DNA of 15,147 bases from JBNJEA01 sp051745395 (GCA_051745395.1 JBNJEA010000075.1:1-15147); one strand, 5' to 3'. Positions 1-7,170 are shown, numbered from the stretch's first letter. The notes: a model not told the origin generated them from the sequence alone. Numbers and translations are program-made.

Positions 1-118
1 CCCCGGCAGGGCGACGCTGTACTTGCCCATTTGCCGTGGTATGGCAATATTTGGTATTCTGGACGGATCGGGGACTGAGCAGGCGATGGGGGGGCTGCTT
101 TGAGCGATTGTATCTGAA

Positions 119-291
119 GGCCCGTACGTTTTCTTAGGCGCATCGGGTGGGGGAAGCCCCACCGGATCGAAGTCGGAATGTGGTGAATGCCTCAAAGGTC
201 AATTACAAAGAAGAGCTTTGTCGAGCCGGGAGGCGAGAGTGGGGTGGGGGCAGGAATGCCCCCGGCCGATGCGCCTTAGAAAACAAGGGCC
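119..291. repeat. Imperfect inverted-repeat element, about 173 bp (MITE- or REP-like candidate)
   Basis: The left arm (119-146) and the right arm (266-291, read on the minus strand) share GGCCC, then GTTTTCT, then AGGCGCATCGG, differing only in the short joins. Just inside each arm is a G-rich hairpin: GGTGGGG/CCCCACC at 146-152/157-163, and GGGGGC/GCCCCC at 246-251/258-263. No coding potential was seen inside. The layout (outward-facing arms, internal hairpins, non-coding, next to other repeats) fits a miniature mobile or REP/BIME-type element. That classification is inference. Confidence 0.55.
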
Positions 292-320
292 GGAAGATAA
301 AAGCGAAAAGCAGTACCCCA

Positions 321-365
321 TCGCCTGCGGCAAGCCGGTTCAGTCGCCTGCGGCAAGCCGGTTCA
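321..365 (+). repeat. Two-copy direct repeat, 22-bp unit with 23-bp period
   Basis: Identical 22-bp units lie at 321-342 and 344-365, separated by one G. Each begins TCGCCTGCGGC and ends AAGCCGGTTCA. They sit directly after the inverted-repeat element and before the amidohydrolase gene. The number of copies may vary between strains. Confidence 0.8.
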
Positions 366-390
366 AAGATGGCAAAAAGAAAAGTCAACC

Positions 391-451
391 GGCAATGGAC
401 CATTGAAAATGATCCGTTACTTGAATTGTCAATTGCGGATGGTCAATGGCC
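391..451. repeat. Imperfect inverted repeat upstream of the amidohydrolase gene
   Basis: GGCAATGGACCAT (391-403) pairs with ATGGTCAATGGCC (439-451) at 11 of 13 positions. A near-palindrome, AATTGTCAATT, lies between them (about 424-434). It ends about 30 bp before the start codon, so it could be a regulator site or a 5' UTR hairpin, or a remnant of the repeat cluster to its left. No regulator can be named. Confidence 0.4.
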
Positions 452-481
452 GATAGTGAATAAAATGAAAAAGGAGCTACC

Positions 482-1264
482 ATGATTATCGACGCCCACG
501 CCCACTGCGGCATCTACGACCGCATGCCGCCGCAGGCCTTCGAGGATTACCTGGCCGCCGTAAAGGGCAGTTCTATCGAAGGTGTTGCGATGTTTTCACC
601 GGTGGCCGAAATCTATGACCGGGATGATCCGGCCTTTGAAGATGATGCCGCCTGGCAAAAGCAGCGCGCGGCATCAAACGTCTACCTGGTAACGCTTGAA
701 AACCGGGAGATCGCCGTATACCCGTATTTTTTCATCTGGAACGATTTTGCCGTGGACCAGTTAACCGAGCAGCACTTCGGCATCAAGTGGCACCGGCACG
801 CCGACGAGCCGGTCTACCACTATGATGACCCGGCCTGCGCCTACGCCGTCGAAGAAATCCGGCGCCGCAACCTGCCCGTGGTCTTAGAGGAGACCCTGGA
901 AAACACGGTCCGGTTTGTCAATGAAATTGCCGAAGGCGTCAACGTCATCATTCCCCATCTCGGCTTTTTAAACGGCGGCTACCGGGCGATCGCCGCCCGC
1001 GGGCTGTGGGAAAACCCCAATGTTTATGCCGACACCAGCCTGGCCTCGCCCCAAGAGATCCTGGACTACCTGGAAAACTACGGCACGGACCGGATCATGT
1101 TCGGCTCGGATTTCCCCTTCGGCCATCCGCCGGCGGAGCTGGACAAGGTGATGCGGCTGCCGGTTGACGAGGCCACGCGGCGGGCCGTTGCCGGGGATAA
1201 TGTCATGCGGTTGTGGGGGATTTCTGACCCAATTTCAACCCGAGATCCAGCGCCTGGCAATTGA
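482..1264 (+). CDS. Amidohydrolase-2 family metal-dependent hydrolase (TIM barrel)
   Basis: This 260-residue cytoplasmic protein has the hallmarks of the amidohydrolase-2 family: an N-terminal D-x-H-x-H metal motif (DAHAH, H6 and H8), GIKWH (K102/H104), IPHLG (H159), and GSDFPFG with the metal-binding or catalytic Asp (D210). The family's usual ending appears as NVMRLWG (240-246). Where many members have a His after the fourth strand, this one reads VVLEET (E136), so the metal site may differ. The family includes hydrolases and decarboxylases, so the substrate cannot be named. The start is set by AAGGAG (471-476), six bases before the ATG. The gene is alone on this strand, and its last 20 codons overlap the end of korC on the other strand. 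Confidence 0.88.
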   Translation: MIIDAHAHCGIYDRMPPQAFEDYLAAVKGSSIEGVAMFSPVAEIYDRDDPAFEDDAAWQKQRAASNVYLVTLENREIAVYPYFFIWNDFAVDQLTEQHFGIKWHRHADEPVYHYDDPACAYAVEEIRRRNLPVVLEETLENTVRFVNEIAEGVNVIIPHLGFLNGGYRAIAARGLWENPNVYADTSLASPQEILDYLENYGTDRIMFGSDFPFGHPPAELDKVMRLPVDEATRRAVAGDNVMRLWGISDPISTRDPAPGN

Positions 1265-1775
1265 TCTCCTGCAGGTGCTCGGCAAAGCGGGTTTCAATGA
1301 CTTTGCGGATGGCTTCCGGGTCGATGATGTGGGTTATTGCGGCAACAGCGCCGAGCATGCAGATGTTTAGCACCACGGTTTTGCCGAGCTTTTCCCGGAC
1401 CGTTTCGGAAAGGGGCAGGGCAACGGAGCGGGCGTCGATGTTTTTTTCAACCGTTACCAGCCCGGAATCGGTAATCAGTACGCCGCCCGGGCGGATATCG
1501 GGATGGTACTTGTTAAAAGCCGCCTGGGTCAGACAGACCAGCACGTTGGGCTGGAGAACCCTGGGGAAGTGGATCGGCCGGTCCCAGATGATCACATCGC
1601 TTCGGGCCGCGCCGCCCCGGGCCTGGGCGCCGTAGCTCTGGGTCTGCACGGCGTTTAGCCCGGCATGGCAGACCGCGGCTTCGGCCAACAGGACCGCGGC
1701 GGTGATTACGCCCTGGCCGCCGGCGCCGGAAAACACCAGTCGGCATTTTTCCATTTGCGGGCCTGTCTCGTTCAT
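1203..1775 (-). CDS. korC: 2-oxoacid:ferredoxin oxidoreductase, gamma subunit
   Basis: This 190-residue protein is the gamma subunit of a CoA-dependent 2-oxoacid:ferredoxin oxidoreductase. It begins with a beta strand and the family's glycine motif GAGGQGV (17-23), followed by the usual QSYGAQARGGAARSDVI stretch. This domain contributes to CoA binding and subunit contacts. Its ATG overlaps the korB stop codon by four bases (ATGA), so translation is probably coupled. An AGGA lies six bases before the start. Length is normal for the family. The hydrophilic tail overlaps the convergent amidohydrolase gene by 62 bp. Paralogous gamma subunits serve pyruvate, 2-ketoisovalerate and 2-oxoglutarate enzymes, so the symbol rests mainly on the D-A-B-C gene order. 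Confidence 0.9.
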   Translation of the reverse strand: MNETGPQMEKCRLVFSGAGGQGVITAAVLLAEAAVCHAGLNAVQTQSYGAQARGGAARSDVIIWDRPIHFPRVLQPNVLVCLTQAAFNKYHPDIRPGGVLITDSGLVTVEKNIDARSVALPLSETVREKLGKTVVLNICMLGAVAAITHIIDPEAIRKVIETRFAEHLQEINCQALDLGLKLGQKSPTTA

Positions 1776-2590
1776 CTCCGGTCCTGTGCGGCTTCGATGA
1801 TGCGTTCGTATTCCCGGCAGTATTCGGGCAAGTCTTTTTCCACGAAAATGCCGCGGGCGATTTTGTCACCGGCGGCTTCTGCTTGTTGCCCTTCCGGTTT
1901 TTGTTCTTTCAGGGAAACCGTCTGCGCTTTATAGGATTCCAGCATCTCCACGGCCGAACCCGCCCGGTTTTGCCGGCCGAAATAGGTGGGGCACTGGGTG
2001 AGAACCTCCACCACGGAAAAGCCCTCATGGGCGATGGCCTGCCGGATGTAGCCGGACAGCTCGCGCACGTGATAAGTGGTCGATCGGGCCACAAACGTCG
2101 CCCCGGCCGCCTTCGCCATCGACACGATGTCAAAGCCGTGGTCGATGGTGCCGTAGGGGGCGGTGGTCGCCTGCGAGCCGTAGCCGGAAAGCGGCGAGAA
2201 CTGCCCGCCGGTCATGCCGTAGATGCGGTTGTTCATCACCAGGGCCGTCATGTCGATGTTTCTGCGGGCGGCATGGATGAAATGGTTGCCGCCGATGGCC
2301 AGGGCGTCGCCGTCGCCCATGGGGACGATGACGTTTAGTTCCGGCCGGCTCATTTTAACGCCGGTGGCAAAGGCCAGCGCCCGGCCGTGCAGGGTATGCA
2401 TGGAGTGAAAATCCACGTAGCCGGCGATTCGGGCCGAACACCCGATGCCCGAGACCATGACGATTTCGTTTTTTTCCCGGCCCAGCTTTTCGATGGCGCG
2501 GAGCATGGCGTTTAACACCATGCCGTGGCCGCATCCCGGACACCAGATATGGGGGAAAAACCGCTGCCGGATATAGTCCTGGATCGCCAT
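1772..2590 (-). CDS. korB: 2-oxoacid:ferredoxin oxidoreductase, beta subunit (thiamine diphosphate-binding)
   Basis: This 272-residue subunit carries the thiamine diphosphate/Mg site that decarboxylates the 2-oxoacid. WCPGCGHG (C17, C20) and GIGCSAR (C51) supply the three Cys that bind a 4Fe-4S cluster in this family. The thiamine motif starts at GDGD (92-95) and ends at MNN (119-121). The sequences GDGDALAIGGNHFIHAARRN and YGMTGGQ are typical of KorB-like subunits. The C-terminal part, rich in Lys and Glu, is probably surface exposed. The start lies four bases after the korA stop, with AGAGGGG upstream. No key residue is missing. Confidence 0.93.
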   Translation of the reverse strand: MAIQDYIRQRFFPHIWCPGCGHGMVLNAMLRAIEKLGREKNEIVMVSGIGCSARIAGYVDFHSMHTLHGRALAFATGVKMSRPELNVIVPMGDGDALAIGGNHFIHAARRNIDMTALVMNNRIYGMTGGQFSPLSGYGSQATTAPYGTIDHGFDIVSMAKAAGATFVARSTTYHVRELSGYIRQAIAHEGFSVVEVLTQCPTYFGRQNRAGSAVEMLESYKAQTVSLKEQKPEGQQAEAAGDKIARGIFVEKDLPEYCREYERIIEAAQDRR

Positions 2591-2594
2591 TTGT

Positions 2595-3743
2595 CTAGAC
2601 CCCTCTGCCTTGAATGATCCGCAGCACGTTCTGGATATCGGTGGGCGTGATCAGTTCCCCGTCGATGCGATTGGCCAGAAAGACATTGTCCGGAGACACG
2701 GCCGTGCGCTTGACCTCGAGCATCACCTGACCCATGTTCATCTCCGCCACTACGGTGTAGGCGGCGTGCCGGCATTTTTCCCGGACAAGGGATTCGGGGA
2801 AGGGCCACAGGGTCTGCAGTTCGAGCAGGCCCAGCTTTTCGCCCCTTTTCCGGCGGTTTTCCACCAGGTGGCGGGCCGAGCGTGCCGCCGCGCCGTATGA
2901 GACGAGCACGATATCGGCATCGGCGATATAAAATTCGCGGTAGCGGGTCATCTGGTCGACCCGGTGCTCGATTTTGTCCACCAGGTGCCGGATCAGCCCG
3001 TAGACGATTTTCGGGTCCTCGGAGGGAAATCCCCACATGTCGTGATACAGGCCGGTGACGTTGTAGCGGTGGACCCCGCCGAAATCCGACATGGGCAGCC
3101 GGCCGTCTTCCCGCGGCAGGTAAGGGTGGTAGTCCACGCCGCTGGGCACCGAGGTTTTCAGGCGTCCGACCAGGCCGATGTCGCCGTCCGCCGGAACCAC
3201 GAGCTTTTCACGCATGTGGCCGATGGCTTCGTCTAAAAGCAAAATCACCGGGGTCCGGTAGGTTTCGGCGAAGTTAAACGCCTCCACGGTCATTTGAAAC
3301 ACATCCTGGTGATTGGAGGCGGTCAGCGCCACAATGGCATGGTCGCCGTGGGTGCCGTAGCGGGCCTGGTAGATGTCGCCCTGGCCGGCATGGGTGGGCA
3401 GGCCGGTCGACGGCCCGCCGCGCTGCACATCGACGATCACGCAGGGGATTTCGGTCATCACCGCGTATCCGAGCGCTTCCTGCATCAGGGAAAATCCGGG
3501 GCCGCTGGTGGCGGTCATGACCTTCTGGCCGGTAAGCGATGCCCCGATAATGGCGCAGATCGAGGCAATCTCGTCTTCCATCTGGACAAACCGGCCCCCG
3601 GTTTCCGGCAGGCGCGCCGCCAAATGTTCGGCAATTTCGGTCGACGGGGTAATCGGGTAGCCGGCGAAAAAGTCCAGGCCGGCGTAAAGGGCGGCTTCGG
3701 CGCAGACCACGTTTCCCTGCAGAAACTTTACGGGCGTCGTCAT
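2595..3743 (-). CDS. korA: 2-oxoacid:ferredoxin oxidoreductase, alpha subunit
   Basis: This 382-residue alpha subunit combines a pyrimidine-binding thiamine domain (FAGYPITPSTE, near residue 30; QMEDEIASICAIIGAS near 55-70; TATSGPGFSLMQEA near 80) with a central region and a C-terminal transketolase-like domain II (LVSYGAAARSAR, then LQTLWPFP). It forms the active site with the beta subunit and acts in the cytoplasm. The N-terminal sequence and length fit 2-oxoglutarate synthase (KorA) and the related 2-ketoisovalerate enzyme (VorB). Pyruvate enzymes usually differ. Its ATG overlaps the korD stop (ATGA), with GAGG seven bases upstream. Substrate assignment to 2-oxoglutarate is likely but not proven by sequence alone. 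Confidence 0.93.
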   Translation of the reverse strand: MTTPVKFLQGNVVCAEAALYAGLDFFAGYPITPSTEIAEHLAARLPETGGRFVQMEDEIASICAIIGASLTGQKVMTATSGPGFSLMQEALGYAVMTEIPCVIVDVQRGGPSTGLPTHAGQGDIYQARYGTHGDHAIVALTASNHQDVFQMTVEAFNFAETYRTPVILLLDEAIGHMREKLVVPADGDIGLVGRLKTSVPSGVDYHPYLPREDGRLPMSDFGGVHRYNVTGLYHDMWGFPSEDPKIVYGLIRHLVDKIEHRVDQMTRYREFYIADADIVLVSYGAAARSARHLVENRRKRGEKLGLLELQTLWPFPESLVREKCRHAAYTVVAEMNMGQVMLEVKRTAVSPDNVFLANRIDGELITPTDIQNVLRIIQGRGV

Positions 3744-3964
3744 TGCGATCCCTCGTTTCCGGTTTCAATTTCGACGGCCAGATCCGGACACCGCAGTTCA
3801 CAGAGACGGCAGCCGATGCAGTCTTCAGGCCGGGCGGCGTAAACCTTTTGATGGTCATCAAGGGCCAGCACCCGGCCGGGGCAGAAGTGGACACAGATGC
3901 CGCAGCCCTTGCACCAGGATGGCTGAAAATGATGCGTGGTCCGTTTTTTGGGGCCGGTGGTCAT
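3740..3964 (-). CDS. korD: 2-oxoacid:ferredoxin oxidoreductase, delta subunit (2x 4Fe-4S ferredoxin)
   Basis: This 74-residue protein has two clean 4Fe-4S motifs: C18-x2-C21-x2-C24-x3-CP (C28) and C49-x2-C52-x2-C55-x3-CP (C59). As the delta subunit it passes electrons from the thiamine site towards ferredoxin. It heads the korDABC order seen in many anaerobes and overlaps korA by four bases. The Shine-Dalgarno sequence before the ATG is weak (AGAG at about eight to ten bases). Only 39 bases separate it from the stop codon of the upstream kinase gene, and no promoter was found there, so kor expression may depend partly on read-through from the kinase gene. Confidence 0.92.
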   Translation of the reverse strand: MTTGPKKRTTHHFQPSWCKGCGICVHFCPGRVLALDDHQKVYAARPEDCIGCRLCELRCPDLAVEIETGNEGSQ

Positions 3965-4003
3965 CGGTGACAGCTCTTGCCTTGTTGGGTTTCTAATACT
4001 TCT

Positions 4004-5116
4004 TTATTTTGCGTTGCTTTCATCAACGGTCATGGGCAGCTTAAAGGTAAAGACCGTGCCGACGCCCACGTGGCTTTTAAAGGCGATATGGCCGCCGTGG
4101 GCATCGATGATCCGCTTGGTGATGGCCAGGCCCAGCCCCGTGCTCGATTCGCTGGCGGTGGGGCGGACGCTCAAACGCTGAAATTCGTTAAACAGCAGGT
4201 CCTGTTCTTCGGAAGGAATGCCGGGGCCTTCGTCCTGTATGCTGAAAACCGCGTCGTCGCCGTCGGTCTGCAGCGACAGATAAGCATTGGCGCCCTGGGG
4301 GGAAAACTTGATGGCGTTGCTGATCAGGTTGTCGATGGCCTGGCCGATGCGCTTGTGGTCAAATGCAAACGGCGGCAGGTCGGCGAGTTCATGGTGCAGC
4401 GTAATGCGCTTGTTATCGGCCTGCAGCCGATAGAGGCGCAGGCGTTCTTCAATGAGGGTTTTGAGCGAAGCCGCCGTTTTTTTCAGCTCCAGATTGCCGC
4501 TTTCGATCTGCGACAGTTCCAGCAGGTCGTTTAACAGGTCGAGCATGTTGTTGCTCGTCGACTGGATAATCGAGATAAACTCCTGCTGTTCGTCGGTGAG
4601 GTTGTCGCCGTCTTTGAGCAGCAATTCGGAAAAGCCGCGGATGGAGATGGCCGGATTGCGCAGGTCATGGGCGGCGATGCCGATGAACTTGTTTTTGATC
4701 TGGATGAGTTCATAGAGTTTTTGCTGTTTTGCGGTCAACTGCTGTTCCAGGTTGACAATCCGCATGCCGACCTTGATCCGGGCGTGGAGTTCCTTCAGGT
4801 CGGTCGGTTTCCGCATGTATTCGTCAATGCCGGCTTCAAAACCGCTCAGCAGATCTTCACTGCTTTCCTTGGCGGTTAAAATAATGATGTAGACATAATT
4901 GCGCCGCTGTTTTTCCCGGACCTGCCGGCAGATTTCAACGCCGTTGATCCCGGGCATCATCCAGTCGAGCACTGCGATGCCGGGCGACTCGGTTTCGATG
5001 AGGTGCAGGGCTTCCTTGCCCTCCGAGGTGGTCCGGACGGTAAATCCCTTTTTCTGCAAATAGCTGACGATCATTTCGCGGCTGGTGCGATCATCATCAG
5101 CGACGAGGACTTTCAT
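4004..5116 (-). CDS. Cytoplasmic receiver-histidine kinase protein
   Basis: A 370-residue soluble protein with no membrane segment. The N-terminal receiver domain (1-120) has the acidic pocket D7-D9, phosphoacceptor D51 (LDWMMPG), T81 and K103. A coiled-coil linker (120-145) follows. The HisKA H-box holds H150 (AAHDLRNP), and the ATPase domain has N267 (DNLISNA), DEGPGIP (295-301) and STGLGLA (325-331). All catalytic residues are present. Receiver before kinase suggests it is itself controlled by an upstream phosphodonor. I place the start at the ATG of MKVLVADDD. A longer frame from TTG at 5224 (406 codons) exists, but a good promoter lies inside that extension (5175-5203). The GspE-like gene is upstream and korDABC downstream. 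The signal is unknown. Confidence 0.9.
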   Translation of the reverse strand: MKVLVADDDRTSREMIVSYLQKKGFTVRTTSEGKEALHLIETESPGIAVLDWMMPGINGVEICRQVREKQRRNYVYIIILTAKESSEDLLSGFEAGIDEYMRKPTDLKELHARIKVGMRIVNLEQQLTAKQQKLYELIQIKNKFIGIAAHDLRNPAISIRGFSELLLKDGDNLTDEQQEFISIIQSTSNNMLDLLNDLLELSQIESGNLELKKTAASLKTLIEERLRLYRLQADNKRITLHHELADLPPFAFDHKRIGQAIDNLISNAIKFSPQGANAYLSLQTDGDDAVFSIQDEGPGIPSEEQDLLFNEFQRLSVRPTASESSTGLGLAITKRIIDAHGGHIAFKSHVGVGTVFTFKLPMTVDESNAK

Positions 5117-5174
5117 GGGGATGGCCTGCGGTTGTGGGTTGGGTACCGTTATGTTTTCGACCATGTTTTTCAAA

Positions 5175-5203
5175 AGCATATGCAACCCACCGGCGATTGT
5201 CAA
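5175..5203 (-). promoter_or_regulatory. Predicted sigma-70 promoter of the kinase gene
   Basis: On the minus strand, a perfect -35 TTGACA (5203-5198) is followed after 17 bases by TATGCT (5180-5175). Transcription would begin near 5168 and give a leader of about 50 bases before the ATG at 5116. It also argues against the TTG start at 5224. Only the match to the consensus supports it. Confidence 0.5.
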
Positions 5204-5251
5204 TGGTAGCGTAAGCGGTTGCAACTCCGTCCAGACGCCTTTGTAAAAGGT

Positions 5252-5278
5252 GCTGCCGGGTTTTATGCCTCCGGCAGC
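5252..5278 (-). other. Hairpin over the stop codon of the GspE-like gene (possible weak terminator)
   Basis: GCTGCCGG (5252-5259) and CCGGCAGC (5271-5278) form an 8-bp stem with an 11-base loop that contains the TAA stop codon. On the minus strand it is followed by ACC and only four T, so termination would be weak. It could attenuate read-through into the kinase gene or protect the 3' end of the upstream message. Confidence 0.35.
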
Positions 5279-6981
5279 CGATGGATTTCATCGAGGGTGG
5301 TCAGCCCGCGCAACACCTTTTTCATGCCGTCATAGCGCAAGCCGTAATGGGCTTGTGCCGGAATGTGGGACCGGACTTGATCAATGGGGGCCTGGTCGAT
5401 AATTAATTTTCTCATCGCGTTGTCGATCACCATCAGTTCATGGACGCCCAACTGACCGGAAAAACCGGTGTAATTGCAATATGCACATCCGTTTTCACGC
5501 CATGCAAAGACCTCGGAGTCGTCGTGCCGGATAAACAACATGTCCACCTGGCTGTCCGGCAGTTTGTATTGTTGCTTGCAGTGATCGCAGAGCCGGGCGA
5601 CGAGATGCTGGGTTAAAATGGCACTGATGGCCGTTCCGCCGCCGGATGCCATGAGTTTTTCCAGGGCGTCGGCGGCTGTATCGGCGGCAATGCCGGACAG
5701 GACAAACCGGCCGGAAAGGGCGGCCTGGGATGCCATTTTGGTGATTTCCGCTTCTTCGAGGTGTTGGATATATACGGCATCCGGCTGTTGCTTGAGGCAA
5801 AAATCAAGCAGGTCCGCAGCGCTGATGCGCGCGCCGGTATTGACCTGGTTTTGATCGATGCCGGGCAACAGGAATTTCAAATGCGTCTCGACGGTTTTGA
5901 TTTGCTTTCCGGCTTTTTTCAGCGAATCGGCGATGGCATAGGCCAGTGCGGTTTTGCCGGCCCGTCGGGCCGGGCCGGCGAGGACGAGATGTCCCTTGAG
6001 CAAGGCCTGGCGCCGGTCCAATTCGTCCTGAACCCGGCGGGCGAGGTGGAGCTGTTTGAGTCCGGCGATTTTTTTATAGGGCTTGCGGTCCGTGAGTTTG
6101 AGCGCCAGGTGTTCGCCTTTGTCGCCGGCGGGGTGGGTTTCGACCTTGATATCGATTTTTTTTCCGGGCGTGGGCATCAGAATCCGCCCGTACTGGGGGC
6201 GATAGACATTTGTCAAATCCAGCTTGGCCAGGGTTTTCAAACGCCCCGTCAACTGCTCGAAAAGTGTTTGATCCAGCGCGATGGGATGCAGCGGTTTCTG
6301 GTTGACCAAGAATTCAATGACGGCGGCATCGTTTTGCGGCCGCACATGAATCTCGCTGGCCCCCTGGGTGATGCCGAACAGGGCAAGGGCCACGTGGAGT
6401 TGATTGATGGCTTCTTTTCCGGCGGCGTCGGCAAGGCGTTTTTCGGTGATCGGTTGGCCGGTTTTGAGCAGGTGGCCGGCGGCGATTTTGTTGAAAAAGT
6501 CATAAAGGGCGCTGTTGGTCTGGTACTGGCTTTCAATGACGGCTTCAATGTCCTGGGGCAGGGCAAAAACCAGGCTGACCGGCCCGCCGATGGCCTGTTC
6601 AATGGCGGCGGCGATTTCCGGGCTTTCCGGCGTGGCCGTGGCCACCGTCACGGTATCGCCCATCTGGTATACCGGTATGGCGTAATAGTACCGGGCAATC
6701 CGCTCGGGCATTTTGCGAACGATATGCGGCTGGAAAAGCGTTTTTTCCAGATCCACGTGGGCGATGCCGATGGAATCGCACCAGAGTTGACAGAGTTGCC
6801 GTTTGGTCCCCACGCCGCTTTGGATTAGCGTGGCCAGCACATCCAGGGCATTGCCGTCGAATTCCTCGAGCAGGTCCTCAATGAATGCCGAATCGATAAT
6901 ATTTTTGGCTTCCAGCAGCTGGAAGAATTTCGGGTTTTCGATTTTCGGCGGGCGGGGGAATGCCGGGTTTGCATCAAGCAT
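5263..6981 (-). CDS. GspE/PilB-family protein, probably a catalytically dead ATPase homologue
   Basis: This 572-residue protein follows the GspE/PilB/MshE plan: an N-terminal GspE_N/MshEN-like region (about 20-150), then the ATPase fold (about 180-570) with the zinc cysteines C465/C468 and C499/C502. The catalytic motifs are degenerate. The Walker A region reads GPARRAGKT (336-344), with one residue too many between G and GKT. The usual GEIRD of Walker B reads QHLEE (406-410). The STLHTNDA histidine box reads SGIAADTA, and PQDGR of the aspartate box reads PQYGR (262-266). The N-terminal RLGE-type c-di-GMP motif is also not recognisable. The frame is intact, so this looks like a maintained pseudoenzyme. 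Its start overlaps the preceding small gene by 8 bp. A structural or signalling role is inference. Confidence 0.82.
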   Translation of the reverse strand: MLDANPAFPRPPKIENPKFFQLLEAKNIIDSAFIEDLLEEFDGNALDVLATLIQSGVGTKRQLCQLWCDSIGIAHVDLEKTLFQPHIVRKMPERIARYYYAIPVYQMGDTVTVATATPESPEIAAAIEQAIGGPVSLVFALPQDIEAVIESQYQTNSALYDFFNKIAAGHLLKTGQPITEKRLADAAGKEAINQLHVALALFGITQGASEIHVRPQNDAAVIEFLVNQKPLHPIALDQTLFEQLTGRLKTLAKLDLTNVYRPQYGRILMPTPGKKIDIKVETHPAGDKGEHLALKLTDRKPYKKIAGLKQLHLARRVQDELDRRQALLKGHLVLAGPARRAGKTALAYAIADSLKKAGKQIKTVETHLKFLLPGIDQNQVNTGARISAADLLDFCLKQQPDAVYIQHLEEAEITKMASQAALSGRFVLSGIAADTAADALEKLMASGGGTAISAILTQHLVARLCDHCKQQYKLPDSQVDMLFIRHDDSEVFAWRENGCAYCNYTGFSGQLGVHELMVIDNAMRKLIIDQAPIDQVRSHIPAQAHYGLRYDGMKKVLRGLTTLDEIHRLPEA

Positions 6982-7159
6982 TGGGGCCTTTTTTCTTTTC
7001 TATGTTTTCCATCATCAGCTTTGTGATCACGGCCTGGGAAATGTCGGATTCCTGCCGGAAATCCACACTTTCCGAAGCCAGGTCGTCTTCGATCTCCCTG
7101 CGCATCTGATTTAGATCGAATTTTTCTATTGGGGATCCATTGTTGTCCGCCGGTGCCAT
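6974..7159 (-). CDS. Small hydrophilic protein of unknown function (61 residues)
   Basis: I do not recognise this protein. It is short and charged: an acidic middle (DLNQMRREIEDDLASESVDF) and a C-terminal helix-like part (DISQAVITKLMMENIEKKK). It has no signal peptide, Cys or membrane segment. I choose the ATG at 7159 because AAGGA lies at 7175-7171. A longer frame from GTG at 7219 adds 20 residues but has no ribosome binding site. Its stop region overlaps the start of the GspE-like gene by 8 bp, so the two are probably co-translated, and the response regulator gene ends about 90 bases upstream. A partner or adaptor of one of these neighbours is plausible but unproven. Confidence 0.62.
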   Translation of the reverse strand: MAPADNNGSPIEKFDLNQMRREIEDDLASESVDFRQESDISQAVITKLMMENIEKKKGPNA

Positions 7160-7170
7160 AATCAAGCGTG

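Larger units (their letters stand above)
1..481. other. Left intergenic region without a confident gene
   Basis: No open frame here looks like a real protein. The frames that cross it are rich in Arg, Gly and Pro and run through repeats. Frames 1 and 2 are open at the left edge and stop near positions 78 and 103. Either could be the last codons of a gene beginning outside the window, but I recognise neither. The region holds the inverted repeat at 119-291, the direct repeat at 321-365, the inverted repeat at 391-451 and the ribosome binding site of the next gene. No convincing promoter for the amidohydrolase gene was found. Confidence 0.6.

Noticed and set aside
1..103. Tail of an upstream gene at the left edge
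   Set aside because: Two frames are open to the edge, but only 25-33 codons are visible and neither resembles a known C-terminus.
137..147. The 11-mer GGCGCATCGGG also occurs in the htpG terminator stem (7812-7822)
   Set aside because: The match is short, without further similarity around it, so it is probably chance.
50..170. Group II intron domain V remnant, suggested by GAGC near 101 and CCCGTACG near 122
   Set aside because: The expected stem does not pair well, and no intron-encoded protein or 5' intron end is present.
147..485. A 112-codon open frame upstream of the amidohydrolase gene
   Set aside because: It runs through the inverted repeat and both copies of the direct repeat, has a low-complexity Arg/Lys/Gly-rich composition, no ribosome binding site, and overlaps the real start codon.
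5761..6828. A long plus-strand open frame (355 codons) opposite the GspE-like gene
   Set aside because: It mirrors a gene with clear domain structure on the other strand. Its own product has no recognisable motif and has the Gly/Phe/Asp-rich look of an antisense shadow.
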